Assembly: GCF_018614585.1 (NCBI RefSeq)
Contig: NZ_JAGGOI010000041.1
Location: forward strand, 1-44,211
Origin: Streptomyces sp. ISL-1
Lineage (GTDB): Bacteria; Actinomycetota; Actinomycetes; Streptomycetales; Streptomycetaceae
DNA: 44,211 bases
Direction of reading: 5' to 3'
The translations under genes were made by a program, and so were the position numbers. Positions 30,252 to 38,040 of this stretch are shown here, one piece after another (the stretch's first letter is position 1; each line of letters begins with the position of its first letter). The notes beneath the pieces were generated by a model that had not been told where the DNA came from, searched no databases, and worked only from the letters and a program-made list of their open reading frames with translations.

Positions 30252-31493
30252 GTGCGTGATGTTCGCGAATCAGTAAGAGCGACGCTGGCCGAGCTCGGCC
30301 GCCTGCGCAAGGAGCCCGCCGTCGCCCAGACGGTGCGTTCCACCGCGGCCGCGACCATCTCCTATGTCGTCGCCCTTCAGCTGAGCAGCGAACCGGCACC
30401 ACTCACCGCCCCCCTGACCGCCCTGCTCGTCGTCCAGGTCACCCTCTACGCCACGCTCACCACCGGCGTCCGGCGCGTGAACTCCGTCGTCACCGGTGTG
30501 GTGCTCGCCATCGGCTTCAGCGCGCTCGTGGGACTCACCTGGTGGAGCCTCGGCCTGATCATCCTGGCTTCCCTGATCGTGGGCCGGATCGTCCGCGTGA
30601 GCGAGTTCGTTCCGGAGGTCGCGATCAGCGCGATGCTGGTCCTCGGAGTGACCCGGGTGGGGGATACCGCCTGGGACCGGGTCCTGGAGACGCTGATCGG
30701 CGCCGTGGTCGGCCTGTTGTTCAACTTCCTGTTCGTGCCCCCGGTCTGGGTCCACACGGCCGGCGATTCCATCCAGGAGCTGGGCCGGCGTATGCGCCAA
30801 CTGCTGCTGGGCCTCGGCGAAGAACTGCGCAAACCCACCCCTGTGGAGCGCGCCGCCGCCCATCTGCACGAGGCGCGTCGTCTCGACAACGACATCGCTG
30901 ACGTGGACGCGGCGCTCCGGCAGGCGGAGGACAGCCTCCGTTTCAATCCGCGGGTCAAGGAAGGACTGCTGCACCGCGTCGTCCTGCGCACCGGGCTCGA
31001 CACCCTCGAGATCTGCGCGGTCGTCCTGCGCGTACTGGCCAGGACATTCACCGATCTCGCCAAGGAACGCGAAGAGGAACGGCTCTTCCCGGACGAGGTG
31101 GCCGTCGCCATCGAGGAACTGCTCGCCCATGTGGCGGACACCCTCGTCAGCTTCGCGGTCCTGGTCACCACACAGGTGAGGGAGAGCGCCGACGCGGCCG
31201 AATCCCGGCTGGCCGGGGAGCTCGCCGCAGCCGCCGCCAAGCGCGAGGAGGTGGCGCATATGTTGCTCCGGGACATTCAGCGGCGCCCTCGCCAGTGGCA
31301 GTTGCAAGGCGCGCTGCTCGCCGAGATCGACCGGATGCTGGACGAGCTGGACACGGAGCATCGCTCCAGGCGACTGATGGAGGAGTTGGACCGTGTCACC
31401 CGTGAGCACCATGAACGCTACCCCCGGCTGGCAGCGATCCTTCAGTGGTATCGACGGGTACGCCGCAAGCGCCGTCGCCCGGCCGCCCGCTGA
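30252..31493 (+). CDS. FUSC/ArAE-type membrane transporter-like protein
   Basis: The 413-residue protein has an N-terminal membrane half with about five hydrophobic segments (ATISYVVALQ, LTALLVVQVTLYATL, VVLAIGFSALVGLTW, LGLIILASLIVGRIV and LIGAVVGLLFNFLF) and a cytoplasmic helical half rich in Arg, Glu and Leu. This is the half-size layout of fusaric acid resistance (FUSC) or aromatic acid exporter family proteins. It probably exports an organic acid or helps envelope integrity; substrate unknown. I chose GTG 30252 behind GGAAGG over earlier frames. It is 59 bases downstream of the DUF5133 gene. Confidence 0.85.
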   Translation: MRDVRESVRATLAELGRLRKEPAVAQTVRSTAAATISYVVALQLSSEPAPLTAPLTALLVVQVTLYATLTTGVRRVNSVVTGVVLAIGFSALVGLTWWSLGLIILASLIVGRIVRVSEFVPEVAISAMLVLGVTRVGDTAWDRVLETLIGAVVGLLFNFLFVPPVWVHTAGDSIQELGRRMRQLLLGLGEELRKPTPVERAAAHLHEARRLDNDIADVDAALRQAEDSLRFNPRVKEGLLHRVVLRTGLDTLEICAVVLRVLARTFTDLAKEREEERLFPDEVAVAIEELLAHVADTLVSFAVLVTTQVRESADAAESRLAGELAAAAAKREEVAHMLLRDIQRRPRQWQLQGALLAEIDRMLDELDTEHRSRRLMEELDRVTREHHERYPRLAAILQWYRRVRRKRRRPAAR

Positions 31494-31558
31494 GTCCGCC
31501 CGCTGAGTCCGCGCGCGCCGGCCCTGTGCCGTGCCGCGAGCCCGCCTCCCGCCCGGCG

Positions 31559-32263
31559 CTACGGGGGCGGGGCCAGCCGGGGCAGTTCCTTCTCGAGGCC
31601 GTGCCCCATGTTGCGTACGACGGTCTCGGCGACCTCCGCCAGCTTGCGGTTGCTGCTCTGTGAGAGACGACGGAGCGTCCCGAAGGCCTGAGCGGCGTCG
31701 CACCCCATGACATGCATCAGAATGCCGCTCGCCTGGTCTATGACCGGGCGCGAGCGCAGCGCGGCCTCCAGCTGGTCCACCTCGGCGAGAGCGGCCCGGT
31801 AGTAGTGGTCGCGCACCAGCCGCTCCGCGAAATGTTCGCCGAGGATGTAGACGGGCTGGTGGGAGACCTGGGTGAACGCACCGGGCTGGAAGCTGTACAG
31901 GCTCAAGGTCACCTCGAGCTCGCTCCGGGTGAACGGCATCGTCACGCTGGACCGGATGCCTGAATCGAGGGCGACAGCGCGGTAGTCGGGCCAGCGGTCC
32001 TCGGTCAGCAGGTCTTGAGCACTCACGGGCTCGCCCGCGTCCAGTGCGCTCGGCGTAGGCCCCTCGCCCGAGGTCATCTCCACTGACAGCAGTGCTGTCA
32101 GGTCGGGATGCGTGGCCGTCGAGCGACGGTCGGAGCTGCCGTTCGCGACGGTGGCTACGGCACCGCAGCACGCGTTCGCGAACTGCATCGCCTGTTCGGT
32201 GAATTTCGACAGCTCACGAGCGGTTGAGGCGGAGTCGGCGGTGAATTCCGGTGCGGACGGCAT
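31559..32263 (-). CDS. GAF-ANTAR regulator
   Basis: The 234-residue protein has a GAF-like sensor (about residues 10-160, with VMTMPF-like SSVTMPFTRSELEVTLSLYS) and a C-terminal ANTAR domain (ALRSRPVIDQASGILMHVMG, then AFGTLRRLSQSSNRKLAEVA). ANTAR domains bind paired hairpins in RNA to prevent termination. Start ATG 32263 has a GAAGGAGGA site. It lies downstream of the second SigB-family sigma gene on the same strand with a 62-base gap, likely one operon. Two adjacent cysteines (ACCGAV) occur near residue 31. Confidence 0.88.
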   Translation of the reverse strand: MPSAPEFTADSASTARELSKFTEQAMQFANACCGAVATVANGSSDRRSTATHPDLTALLSVEMTSGEGPTPSALDAGEPVSAQDLLTEDRWPDYRAVALDSGIRSSVTMPFTRSELEVTLSLYSFQPGAFTQVSHQPVYILGEHFAERLVRDHYYRAALAEVDQLEAALRSRPVIDQASGILMHVMGCDAAQAFGTLRRLSQSSNRKLAEVAETVVRNMGHGLEKELPRLAPPP

Positions 32264-32325
32264 GGCGTGGTTCCTCCTTCCGGGGTGCGGCTGCCCGTCC
32301 TGTTTGCCGGGAAACCCCCGCCCCG

Positions 32326-33117
32326 CTACGCGGCGTCCTGCATGACCTGTTCTCGCAGGTTGTCGCAGCAGCGGCTGATCAGCCGCGACACGTGCATCTG
32401 CGATATGCCGAGGCTCCTGGCGATGCTGCTCTGCGTCATGTCGCGGAAGAATCGCAGGTAGAGGATGTGCTGCTCGCGTTCGGGCAGTCGGCTCAGCCCT
32501 GGCTTGACCGCTTCCCGGTCGACGACAACGTCGAGCGCCGGGTCGGCGGTGCCGAGCGTGTCGCGCAGCGCGTAACCGTCGTCCGAGCCGGGCAGCTCGG
32601 CGTCGAGGGAGAGCGCGGTAAAGCTGTCGAGCGCGTCCAGCCCCGCCCGCACCTCCTCCTCCGTCATGCCGGTGTGCTCCCCGATCTCGGCGTTGGTGGG
32701 GGCGCGGCCGGGGATCGTCTGGGAGAGGTCCTGGCGGGCGAACCGGACCCGGTTTCGCAGGTCCTGGACCCGGCGGGGCACATGGAGGGTCCACATGTGA
32801 TCCCGGAAGTGGCGCTTGACCTCGCCCACCACGGTCGGCACGGCGTAGCTCTCAAATGCGTTGCCGCGGGCGGGGTCGTAGCCGTCGACGGCCTTCACCA
32901 GGCCGAGAGCCGCGACCTGCTTGAGGTCTTCGATGTTCTCTCCCCGGTTGCGGAAGCGGCCGGCGAGCCGATCTGCCATGGGCAGCCAGGCACAGATGAC
33001 TTCCTGACGGACCTGGTCACGCTCGGGCCCGTCGGGCAGAGCGGCCATCCTGCGGAAGGCGCTCGCGGTGTCGGGGGCATCGGAGTGCGGGTGCTTGGAG
33101 GGTGCGTAGGTGCGCAT
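32326..33117 (-). CDS. SigB/SigF-family RNA polymerase sigma factor (second copy)
   Basis: The 263-residue protein has SigB/F/G regions 2-4: VAALGLVKAVDGYDPARG, FESYAVPTVVGEVKRHFRDH, VPRRVQDLRNRVRFARQDL, then SSIARSLGISQMHVSRL. It is the second sigma factor of this family in the window and differs in length from the first, lacking the repeat-coded tail. The start ATG 33117 follows GGGAG; an upstream ATG 33165 is possible. No anti-sigma gene is directly adjacent, so the switch proteins at 18024-18862 or elsewhere may serve it. It is divergent from a DUF2795 gene with a SigB-type promoter. Confidence 0.93.
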   Translation of the reverse strand: MRTYAPSKHPHSDAPDTASAFRRMAALPDGPERDQVRQEVICAWLPMADRLAGRFRNRGENIEDLKQVAALGLVKAVDGYDPARGNAFESYAVPTVVGEVKRHFRDHMWTLHVPRRVQDLRNRVRFARQDLSQTIPGRAPTNAEIGEHTGMTEEEVRAGLDALDSFTALSLDAELPGSDDGYALRDTLGTADPALDVVVDREAVKPGLSRLPEREQHILYLRFFRDMTQSSIARSLGISQMHVSRLISRCCDNLREQVMQDAA

Positions 33118-33190
33118 GATGCTCGGAGCTCCCTGAGTGGTCTGTTTCGCCTGTGGGGCTTGCACTCACCGTGGGAGACCGAGCGGGCAG

Positions 33191-33226
33191 GGCACGCCCG
33201 GAGCCTTCGGCTCCCACGGGCGTGCC
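33191..33226. other. Strong hairpin in the divergent gap between sigma and DUF2795 genes
   Basis: Arms ggcacgcccg (33191-33200) and cgggcgtgcc (33217-33226) pair perfectly, with an inner gagcc/ggctc stem and ttc loop. It looks like a terminator, yet both flanking genes point away. It may belong to a short RNA, be a regulatory structure, or be a leftover. No U-tract on either side. Confidence 0.6.
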
Positions 33227-33307
33227 TCCTGTCCGAAGCACACGGCGCATCTGCCCGCCTCCGCGCCACGGAAACATGCGCACTCGCTCGAAATGCCTCG
33301 CTTCGCC

Positions 33308-33332
33308 GTGTTACGTGTGGCAGATCGGGTAC
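33308..33332 (+). promoter_or_regulatory. SigB-type promoter upstream of DUF2795/CsbD
   Basis: GTGT, 15 bases, GGGTAC: full agreement with GNNT-N14-16-GGGTAY. The site ends 31 bases before the DUF2795 start codon, an ideal distance. Recognised probably by one of the two SigB-family factors. Confidence 0.7.
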
Positions 33333-33363
33333 GCGACCAGTCCCCAGCCTCCAGGAGGGAAAC

Positions 33364-33741
33364 ATGCAGCGAGGCAGCGACCGTCTCAGCGCCCGCAGGG
33401 ACGAAGAGATGAAGCATGAACTGCAGGGGCTGCTCCGGTCAGGACACCCCACCCGGGTAGAGGAGTGGCACGACCCCGAGCCCCCCGCGGACGACGACCC
33501 GGATGTCGCCCTGCGGCCGGTGCCCACTCGCGGCTCACTCCGGCCCGAGGATGAAATGGGTACCGAGCTGGCCAGGTACCTGAGCCGGACAGCATTCCCC
33601 GCCCCGCCACGGGAGCTGTTGGCGGACTTGAAGCGCCACCACGCCCCCGACCGACTCGTCGATCTGGTCAGCGAGCTGCCGGCGCAGGGGAAGTACCGCA
33701 GTGCTCATGAGGTGGTTATGGCTCTGACCAGGCAGCAGTAG
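33364..33741 (+). CDS. DUF2795 domain protein
   Basis: The 125-residue protein has a charged N-terminal half (RSGHPTRVEEWHDPEPP) and a C-terminal DUF2795 domain (ELARYLSRTAFPAPPRELL, then ADLKRHHAPDRLVDLVSELP and YRSAHEVVMAL). Function unknown; the fold is a small helical, possibly nucleic-acid-binding unit. ATG 33364 follows CAGGAGGGAAAC. The SigB-type promoter and the CsbD gene 38 bases later point to a general stress operon. Confidence 0.8.
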   Translation: MQRGSDRLSARRDEEMKHELQGLLRSGHPTRVEEWHDPEPPADDDPDVALRPVPTRGSLRPEDEMGTELARYLSRTAFPAPPRELLADLKRHHAPDRLVDLVSELPAQGKYRSAHEVVMALTRQQ

Positions 33742-33779
33742 CCGACGCCCCGGCGGCGGTGGTTGAAAGGAAGAAGGGC

Positions 33780-33959
33780 ATGGGCAGCGCGAAGGAAACC
33801 TTCAAGGCCAAGGCCAGGCAGCTCAAGGGCAAGATGACCGAAGCCAATGGCATAGCCCTGGACAATGACCGGATGCGGGCCGAGGGCCGCGCCGAGCAGA
33901 TGCGGGGCAAGGCTCAGGAGAGGGCCGCCAAGCAGGCCAGGAAGTCGTCCGGCCGGTAA
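33780..33959 (+). CDS. CsbD-like stress protein
   Basis: The 59-residue, lysine-rich protein (MGSAKETFKAKARQLKGKMT, ending RAAKQARKSSGR) belongs to the CsbD-like group. In Bacillus subtilis csbD is a sigma-B dependent general stress gene; the biochemical role is unknown. I start it at ATG 33780 behind GAAGGGC rather than 33759, since the conserved part begins there. It follows the DUF2795 gene and probably shares its SigB-type promoter. Confidence 0.85.
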   Translation: MGSAKETFKAKARQLKGKMTEANGIALDNDRMRAEGRAEQMRGKAQERAAKQARKSSGR

Positions 33960-34099
33960 CGGCGCGCGGCATCCCGGTCGGCTCGCCTCTCGCTGGGATG
34001 AGCGGCTGGGCGGCGCCCGGTGCTGCCGCGCGCCGCCCCGCCGGATTGGCGGAATTCAGGCGCTGCCGCGCGGCAAGGCCGGAAGGCAACACACGACAA

Positions 34100-34152
34100 C
34101 CACCGACGACCACAGACATCCACCGACGAACACAGACGACCACAGGCGACTA
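34100..34152. repeat. 20-bp tandem repeats between CsbD and VOC genes
   Basis: Two full copies of ccaccgacga(c/a)cacagac plus two bases and a partial third lie in the non-coding gap 33960-34161, near the 3' end of the VOC gene. Composition (CAC/GAC rich, few T on the plus strand) differs from the surroundings. No function seen. Confidence 0.85.
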
Positions 34153-34161
34153 CTGAGGCCG

Positions 34162-34977
34162 TTAGCCCCTGGTGGTGACGGTGAACATCGCGCCCTCGGA
34201 GTCGCGCAGCGTCGCCTCCGACCCATGGTCCGTGGAGCGACGGGCCAGCACCTCGCCGCCGTTGTGCCGCGCCGCCTGGACGGTCGTCTCCACATCGGCG
34301 ACCGGGAAGTAGACATGCCAGCGCGGCAGGATCATGGGGTCCGGAGCAGCTTCCGCCGCGCCGGAGCTCAGACGTGCGACCATCTGCCCCTCGTGGCGCA
34401 GCACGACCTCGTCCTCTTCGTAGTCGACCTGGCAGCAGCCTGTCTTGTCGGACGCCCAGTCGAAGACTTCTCCGTAGAAGATCGCGGCTTCGAAGGCGTT
34501 CCGGGTTCGCAGGTGCACCCACGCGGGCGCGCTCTTGCGCCAGGTCAGCCAGTCGGGGATGAGTTCTCCCTCCCAGATGCCGAAGACCGCGCCGTCCCGG
34601 TCCGCCGCCAGCGCGGCGCGGCCCACTGACAGGTTGAGCGGCCCCACTGCGACCGTGGCGCTGCGCTCCCGGATACGCGCCGCTGTCTCATCCGCGTTGG
34701 CGACCGCGAAGTACGGAGTCCAGCCGCCCGGGGCCTGCAGGGCGGCGTCGACCACACCGATACCGGCGACCGGCGCGCCGTCGGACAGGGCGAGGCTGAA
34801 CTCGGTGCCCTCGGCGCCAAGTCTTGCCCGCCGAAACCGCCACCCGAGGACCGCGCCGTAGAAATCCTGCGCGTCCCGCATGTTGCGCGCCATCAGAGTG
34901 ATCCAGCACGGGGCGCCGAACACCTCATGGCTCGATGTCACACCTGCGGACGATACCGCCGCTGATTTCTTGTCCAT
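34162..34977 (-). CDS. Two-domain VOC (glyoxalase-like) protein
   Basis: The 271-residue protein has two VOC-fold halves: PCWITLMARNMRDAQDFYGA (residues 23-140) and PAWVHLRTRNAFEAAIFYGE (about 150-271). This arrangement occurs in hydroxylases and resistance-type proteins of actinobacteria. Metal-ligand positions (His/Glu) are only partly clear, so the activity is unknown. A start further in (GTG before TSSHEVFGAP) is possible because the site before ATG 34977 is weak (GAGTGAG). It stands alone, on the minus strand. Confidence 0.8.
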   Translation of the reverse strand: MDKKSAAVSSAGVTSSHEVFGAPCWITLMARNMRDAQDFYGAVLGWRFRRARLGAEGTEFSLALSDGAPVAGIGVVDAALQAPGGWTPYFAVANADETAARIRERSATVAVGPLNLSVGRAALAADRDGAVFGIWEGELIPDWLTWRKSAPAWVHLRTRNAFEAAIFYGEVFDWASDKTGCCQVDYEEDEVVLRHEGQMVARLSSGAAEAAPDPMILPRWHVYFPVADVETTVQAARHNGGEVLARRSTDHGSEATLRDSEGAMFTVTTRG

Positions 34978-35101
34978 CTCACTCAGTGTCCCGATCGAAG
35001 GAGAGCATCACTGGGCAGAAACACCCGACACGCGCCGCCTCACCCCCAGCGCCATCCTCCCCCTGGGCAGCCCTGCCCGCGAGCCCATGCGGATCCCGGA
35101 G

Positions 35102-36259
35102 TCAGCCGGGTCTTCGCATCGCCAGGGCGACATGGTGGGAGAGAACATCGATGACACGGGCCTCGGCCAGGGAGAAGGCGAGTCTCGTGCCGGTCCGGAA
35201 GAGCGTCAGTACGCCGAGTACGGGGTCGCCGTCCCGGGGGCCGCGCAGCGGCAAACAGAGCAGGGACGTCACCTCGGCCTGGAGGAGGACCGAGGTGCCG
35301 GTGTCGTCGCGGCCGAAGCATTCGGGGTCATCCGGCCGTACCTGGAGCGCCACCGACCCGCTGCGCGCGGTCTCCACCACCAGGGGGCAGTCCGCCGGGT
35401 CCTGATCCGTGATCTTCTTCAGCAGCGCGTGGGCCCCGGCACTTCCGGCTCCGGCGGGGCCGAGCACCGTCGTGCGTCTGGGCGGGCCGTCCGCGAACAG
35501 GTCGGCGATCACCCAGTCCGCGAACCGGCCGTCCAGCACCGGGGCGGCCGTCGCGAGGGTGCCCTCCGGGTCCGCGACCGGCCCGCTCAGCAGAGCGGTG
35601 GTCATGCTGTCGAGGAGGTCCATCAGCTCGGCATGCCTGGTCGCTTCGGCCAGGTCGGGCAACTGCCGGTGCGATCCGGCCGCCGAGCCGCCCTTCCGCC
35701 GGGTGCGGACGGCGTCGCTCTGGAACACCACCAGGATCGCCGGGTGTGGTTCGTTCGGCGTACGGAGAGCGGCGAGGGTGGCCAGCAGGGGCTCGCCGGG
35801 CCGCTGTTGAAGGTGCACCCGCAGGCTGCGGTCGCCCTCTCCGCGTGCCACCGCCGCCACCTGCGACCGCAGGGCCGCCCGGTCGCCCGGGCGCAGCACG
35901 CCCGTCAGCGGCCGGCCCGCAGCATGGCCGGCGCGGACACCGGTCAGTTCTGTCGCGGCCGGATTCATGCGCCTCACCACCGTGTCACCGCCGATCAGGG
36001 CCACGGGCACCGGCAGCAGCTGGAATACGGCCTTGAGCAGCTGCTCCTCCGCCCGGTCCCCGGAGGCTTTGCCCGGGCCCTGCGCCGCCAGCCGCTCGTA
36101 CCTCGGCAGAAGATTCTCGGCGACGTGCTGGAGTTCGAACAGAGCCGCGTCAAGAAGGGTGTGCTGCTCCTGCAACGGCAGACCACGCGCCGCCCTCAGT
36201 TCCCCCACGCGTCTGACGAAATCCGCAAGGTCCTCACCAAACTCATCCGTCTGCGTCAT
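35102..36259 (-). CDS. PAS-GAF sensor protein without an output domain
   Basis: The 385-residue protein has an N-terminal helical part (DFVRRVGELRAARGLPL), a PAS domain (about residues 75-180, LLPVPVALIGGDTVVRRMNP) and a GAF domain (about 205-385, ending LAEARVIDVLSHHVALAM). In Streptomyces these domains are often followed by a SpoIIE phosphatase or ANTAR domain; here the protein stops right after GAF. It may act by binding a partner. Start ATG 36259. No RsbU-like remnant was found in the 124 bases downstream. Confidence 0.82.
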   Translation of the reverse strand: MTQTDEFGEDLADFVRRVGELRAARGLPLQEQHTLLDAALFELQHVAENLLPRYERLAAQGPGKASGDRAEEQLLKAVFQLLPVPVALIGGDTVVRRMNPAATELTGVRAGHAAGRPLTGVLRPGDRAALRSQVAAVARGEGDRSLRVHLQQRPGEPLLATLAALRTPNEPHPAILVVFQSDAVRTRRKGGSAAGSHRQLPDLAEATRHAELMDLLDSMTTALLSGPVADPEGTLATAAPVLDGRFADWVIADLFADGPPRRTTVLGPAGAGSAGAHALLKKITDQDPADCPLVVETARSGSVALQVRPDDPECFGRDDTGTSVLLQAEVTSLLCLPLRGPRDGDPVLGVLTLFRTGTRLAFSLAEARVIDVLSHHVALAMRRPG

Positions 36260-36348
36260 GAATGAAAGCTAACCGACACACGGCTCACCCGATGGACCGG
36301 GCCCACAGCATCCGGCGCAGGGGGTCAGCTCTCGCGTCCGCCGCTGTT

Positions 36349-36642
36349 TCAGGCCCCGCCGCGGCCGCCTCCGCCGTCGTCATCGTGTGACGGCAGGTTC
36401 TCGCGGGCGGGCCTGGAACCCAGGTTTCCGTACCCGTGGAATTCGTGCGGGCCAAGACGTTCGCCCTCCGCCCCGAAATCGTCGGGCTCGCGGGTTTCGT
36501 CGATGTGCGGGCGGTGCTTGGGGCGGCGAGGCTGTTCGTCCACACTCGGCGGCTGGGCGCGCTTCCTGCGACTGTCCCACCAGACCAGCCAGATCAGCAC
36601 CACGACCAGCCCGATCCCGACGACATACATGGTTGTCCACAT
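36349..36642 (-). CDS. Small membrane protein, DUF6479-like
   Basis: The 97-residue protein begins with one transmembrane helix (MYVVGIGLVVVLIWLVWW) followed by a charged tail (RKRAQPPSVDEQPRRPKH, HEFHGYGNLGSRP). This fits what I recall of the DUF6479 family of small Streptomyces membrane proteins, function unknown. ATG 36642 has a GAGGAGGACCTG site; the longer frame to 36699 adds promoter sequence. A SigB-type promoter lies 45-68 bases upstream. Confidence 0.72.
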   Translation of the reverse strand: MWTTMYVVGIGLVVVLIWLVWWDSRRKRAQPPSVDEQPRRPKHRPHIDETREPDDFGAEGERLGPHEFHGYGNLGSRPARENLPSHDDDGGGGRGGA

Positions 36643-36686
36643 CAGGTCCTCCTCTGTAGGTCCTCCCCGGTTCGCTGACTCAACGC

Positions 36687-36710
36687 GTACCCCCCTCATC
36701 CCGATTAGTC
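36687..36710 (-). promoter_or_regulatory. SigB-type promoter upstream of the small membrane protein gene
   Basis: On the minus strand: GACT, 14 bases, GGGTAC, in agreement with GNNT-N14-16-GGGTAY. It ends 45 bases before ATG 36642. The -35 part is loose, so confidence is limited. Confidence 0.45.
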
Positions 36711-36847
36711 ATGTCCGTTCATCCATGTGATCGGGCGCGGCCCGCGCCAGTGCGCACTTCCCGCCTGCCGGGTCGCCGGACAGCCGGGCATCGGGTTGAT
36801 TTCCGCCAGGCAGGGCACCCGTACTCATCGCGGAAGAGGAGGACCTC

Positions 36848-37099
36848 ATGACTGGCCACCGGCCGAAAGACCAATCCGACAACGACACCCCAGTGCCCCG
36901 GGACCCGCCCGATCAGCAGCAGTCGCAGGAGGGCGGCGACCCGCTCGACGCACATGGCCCCGACGAGTTCGCCGAGCAGGCGAACGAGCCCGACCAGAGC
37001 ATCCCCGACATGGACGAGACGGGGGCCGGCCGGCGCGGTGCGCCCCGCAGTGGCGGCGTACACCCCGAACAGCCGGTCCCGGACGAACCGTCCGGCTGA
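36848..37099 (+). CDS. Small acidic hypothetical protein
   Basis: This 83-residue protein (MTGHRPKDQSDNDTPVPRDP, ending EQPVPDEPSG) is rich in Asp, Glu, Pro and Gln and lacks hydrophobic stretches, so it is probably intrinsically disordered. A strong GAGGAGGACCTC site before ATG 36848 supports it as a real gene. I do not recognise a family. It is divergent from the small membrane protein and lies upstream of the formate dehydrogenase remnant. Confidence 0.6.
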   Translation: MTGHRPKDQSDNDTPVPRDPPDQQQSQEGGDPLDAHGPDEFAEQANEPDQSIPDMDETGAGRRGAPRSGGVHPEQPVPDEPSG

Positions 37100-37187
37100 A
37101 GCCCGGTCGCACACCGACGATCAGCGGGGGAGTCTTGTGGTGACACCCCTGCGAGACCCAAGAGCGCAGGTCTGCTGGAGGAAGCGA

Positions 37188-37388
37188 ATGGGTGTGCTCG
37201 AACCGATCCGCCGATGGCCCCTGAACCGGCAGCTCACCGGCTCCGACCCGCTTGGCCGCGGCCGGGCCGTCGTCTCGGCCGGCACGGAGGCTCTGCGCCC
37301 GCGCACCGGGACCGCTGACCGGGTCGTGCAGTGCGTCTGCCCCTCGCCCGCCCTCTCCGCGATGACCGGGCGCAAGGCACGCCGATGA
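37188..37388 (+). pseudogene. Decayed N-terminal fragment of a formate dehydrogenase gene
   Basis: The frame begins MGVLEPIRRWPLNRQLTGSD and continues DPLGRGRAVVSAGTEALRPR, then TADRVVQCVCP. This closely follows the N-terminus I recall for actinobacterial formate dehydrogenase alpha subunits (WPVYRQLTGxDPLGRG, then TADRVVxSVCPYCAVGCGQ). After VCP the match stops; the expected YCAVGCGQ iron-sulfur region is missing and the frame ends at 37388. A GGAGGAAGCGA binding site is still present before ATG 37188. The rest of the gene (normally over 700 residues) is absent, so this is a deletion remnant. Nothing recognisable lies between 37389 and 37552. Confidence 0.72.
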
Positions 37389-37552
37389 AGCGCCGCGGCG
37401 AGCAACTGATGGTGCCCCTGGAGCTCTCGATGGCTCGGCCTGCACACGTTTCGGGGTCTTCGCGGCAGGCATCGCCTCCGCCGGGAACCCTCGGTACACC
37501 GTCGGCCCCCGGCGGGCGCCCATGAACAGCGTTCGGAGAGGCAGGAACCAGG

Positions 37553-37948
37553 GTGAACAGCACACAGGAGCACACAACGCCGGTCGAGGTGACGCTCAGC
37601 GGTTGCTCGAGGGAGGACGCCGACACCGTCTTTCGTGTACTGGGACGGTCATTCGCCTCGGACCGGGCTGAGGATGACGTTCCCCAGTACACGCCCCACC
37701 CGCATCTGAGCGTGTGGACCGCGACCTTCGACGTGGAGCCCTCACACGCTCCGCACAAGCCCGCGCCCGACCCGGACAAGCCCGCGCGGCTCTCCGCCGC
37801 CGTCCAGGTCGGAGTGCAGGGCGGCTACTGGGCGGTGGACCGGACGAGGGACGCACTCGCCGCCGCGTTCGAGGTGACCGAAGAGGGCATGGCGGCCGGC
37901 GATCAGGAGAAGGACGTCCAGCTGCGGCTGGAGAGCGGAGGCCGGTAG
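37553..37948 (+). CDS. Conserved hypothetical protein
   Basis: The 131-residue protein begins NSTQEHTTPVEVTLSGCSRE and contains ADTVFRVLGRSFASDR, VWTATFDVEP and a Gly-rich VQVGVQGGYWAVD, ending LRLESGGR. The composition suggests a small alpha/beta fold. I recall similar small proteins in Streptomyces but no function. The GTG start at 37553 is preceded by AGGAACCAGG. It is upstream of the aldehyde dehydrogenase gene by 92 bases. Confidence 0.7.
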   Translation: MNSTQEHTTPVEVTLSGCSREDADTVFRVLGRSFASDRAEDDVPQYTPHPHLSVWTATFDVEPSHAPHKPAPDPDKPARLSAAVQVGVQGGYWAVDRTRDALAAAFEVTEEGMAAGDQEKDVQLRLESGGR

Positions 37949-38040
37949 CTGCAGCCGCCGGATTTCGGGCTCCGTTCCGCGTTGCGGGACCCTCCGTACC
38001 GCGCGAATGTCGAAGGACCGAGTTCGAGGAGGACAGTCCC

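Noticed and set aside
33759..33779. Earlier start for the CsbD-like gene
   Set aside because: The extra seven residues cover the ribosome binding site and are outside the conserved part.
37121..37573. 150-residue minus-strand frame over the formate dehydrogenase remnant
   Set aside because: Cysteine- and arginine-rich shadow without a binding site or family; the plus-strand remnant explains the region better.
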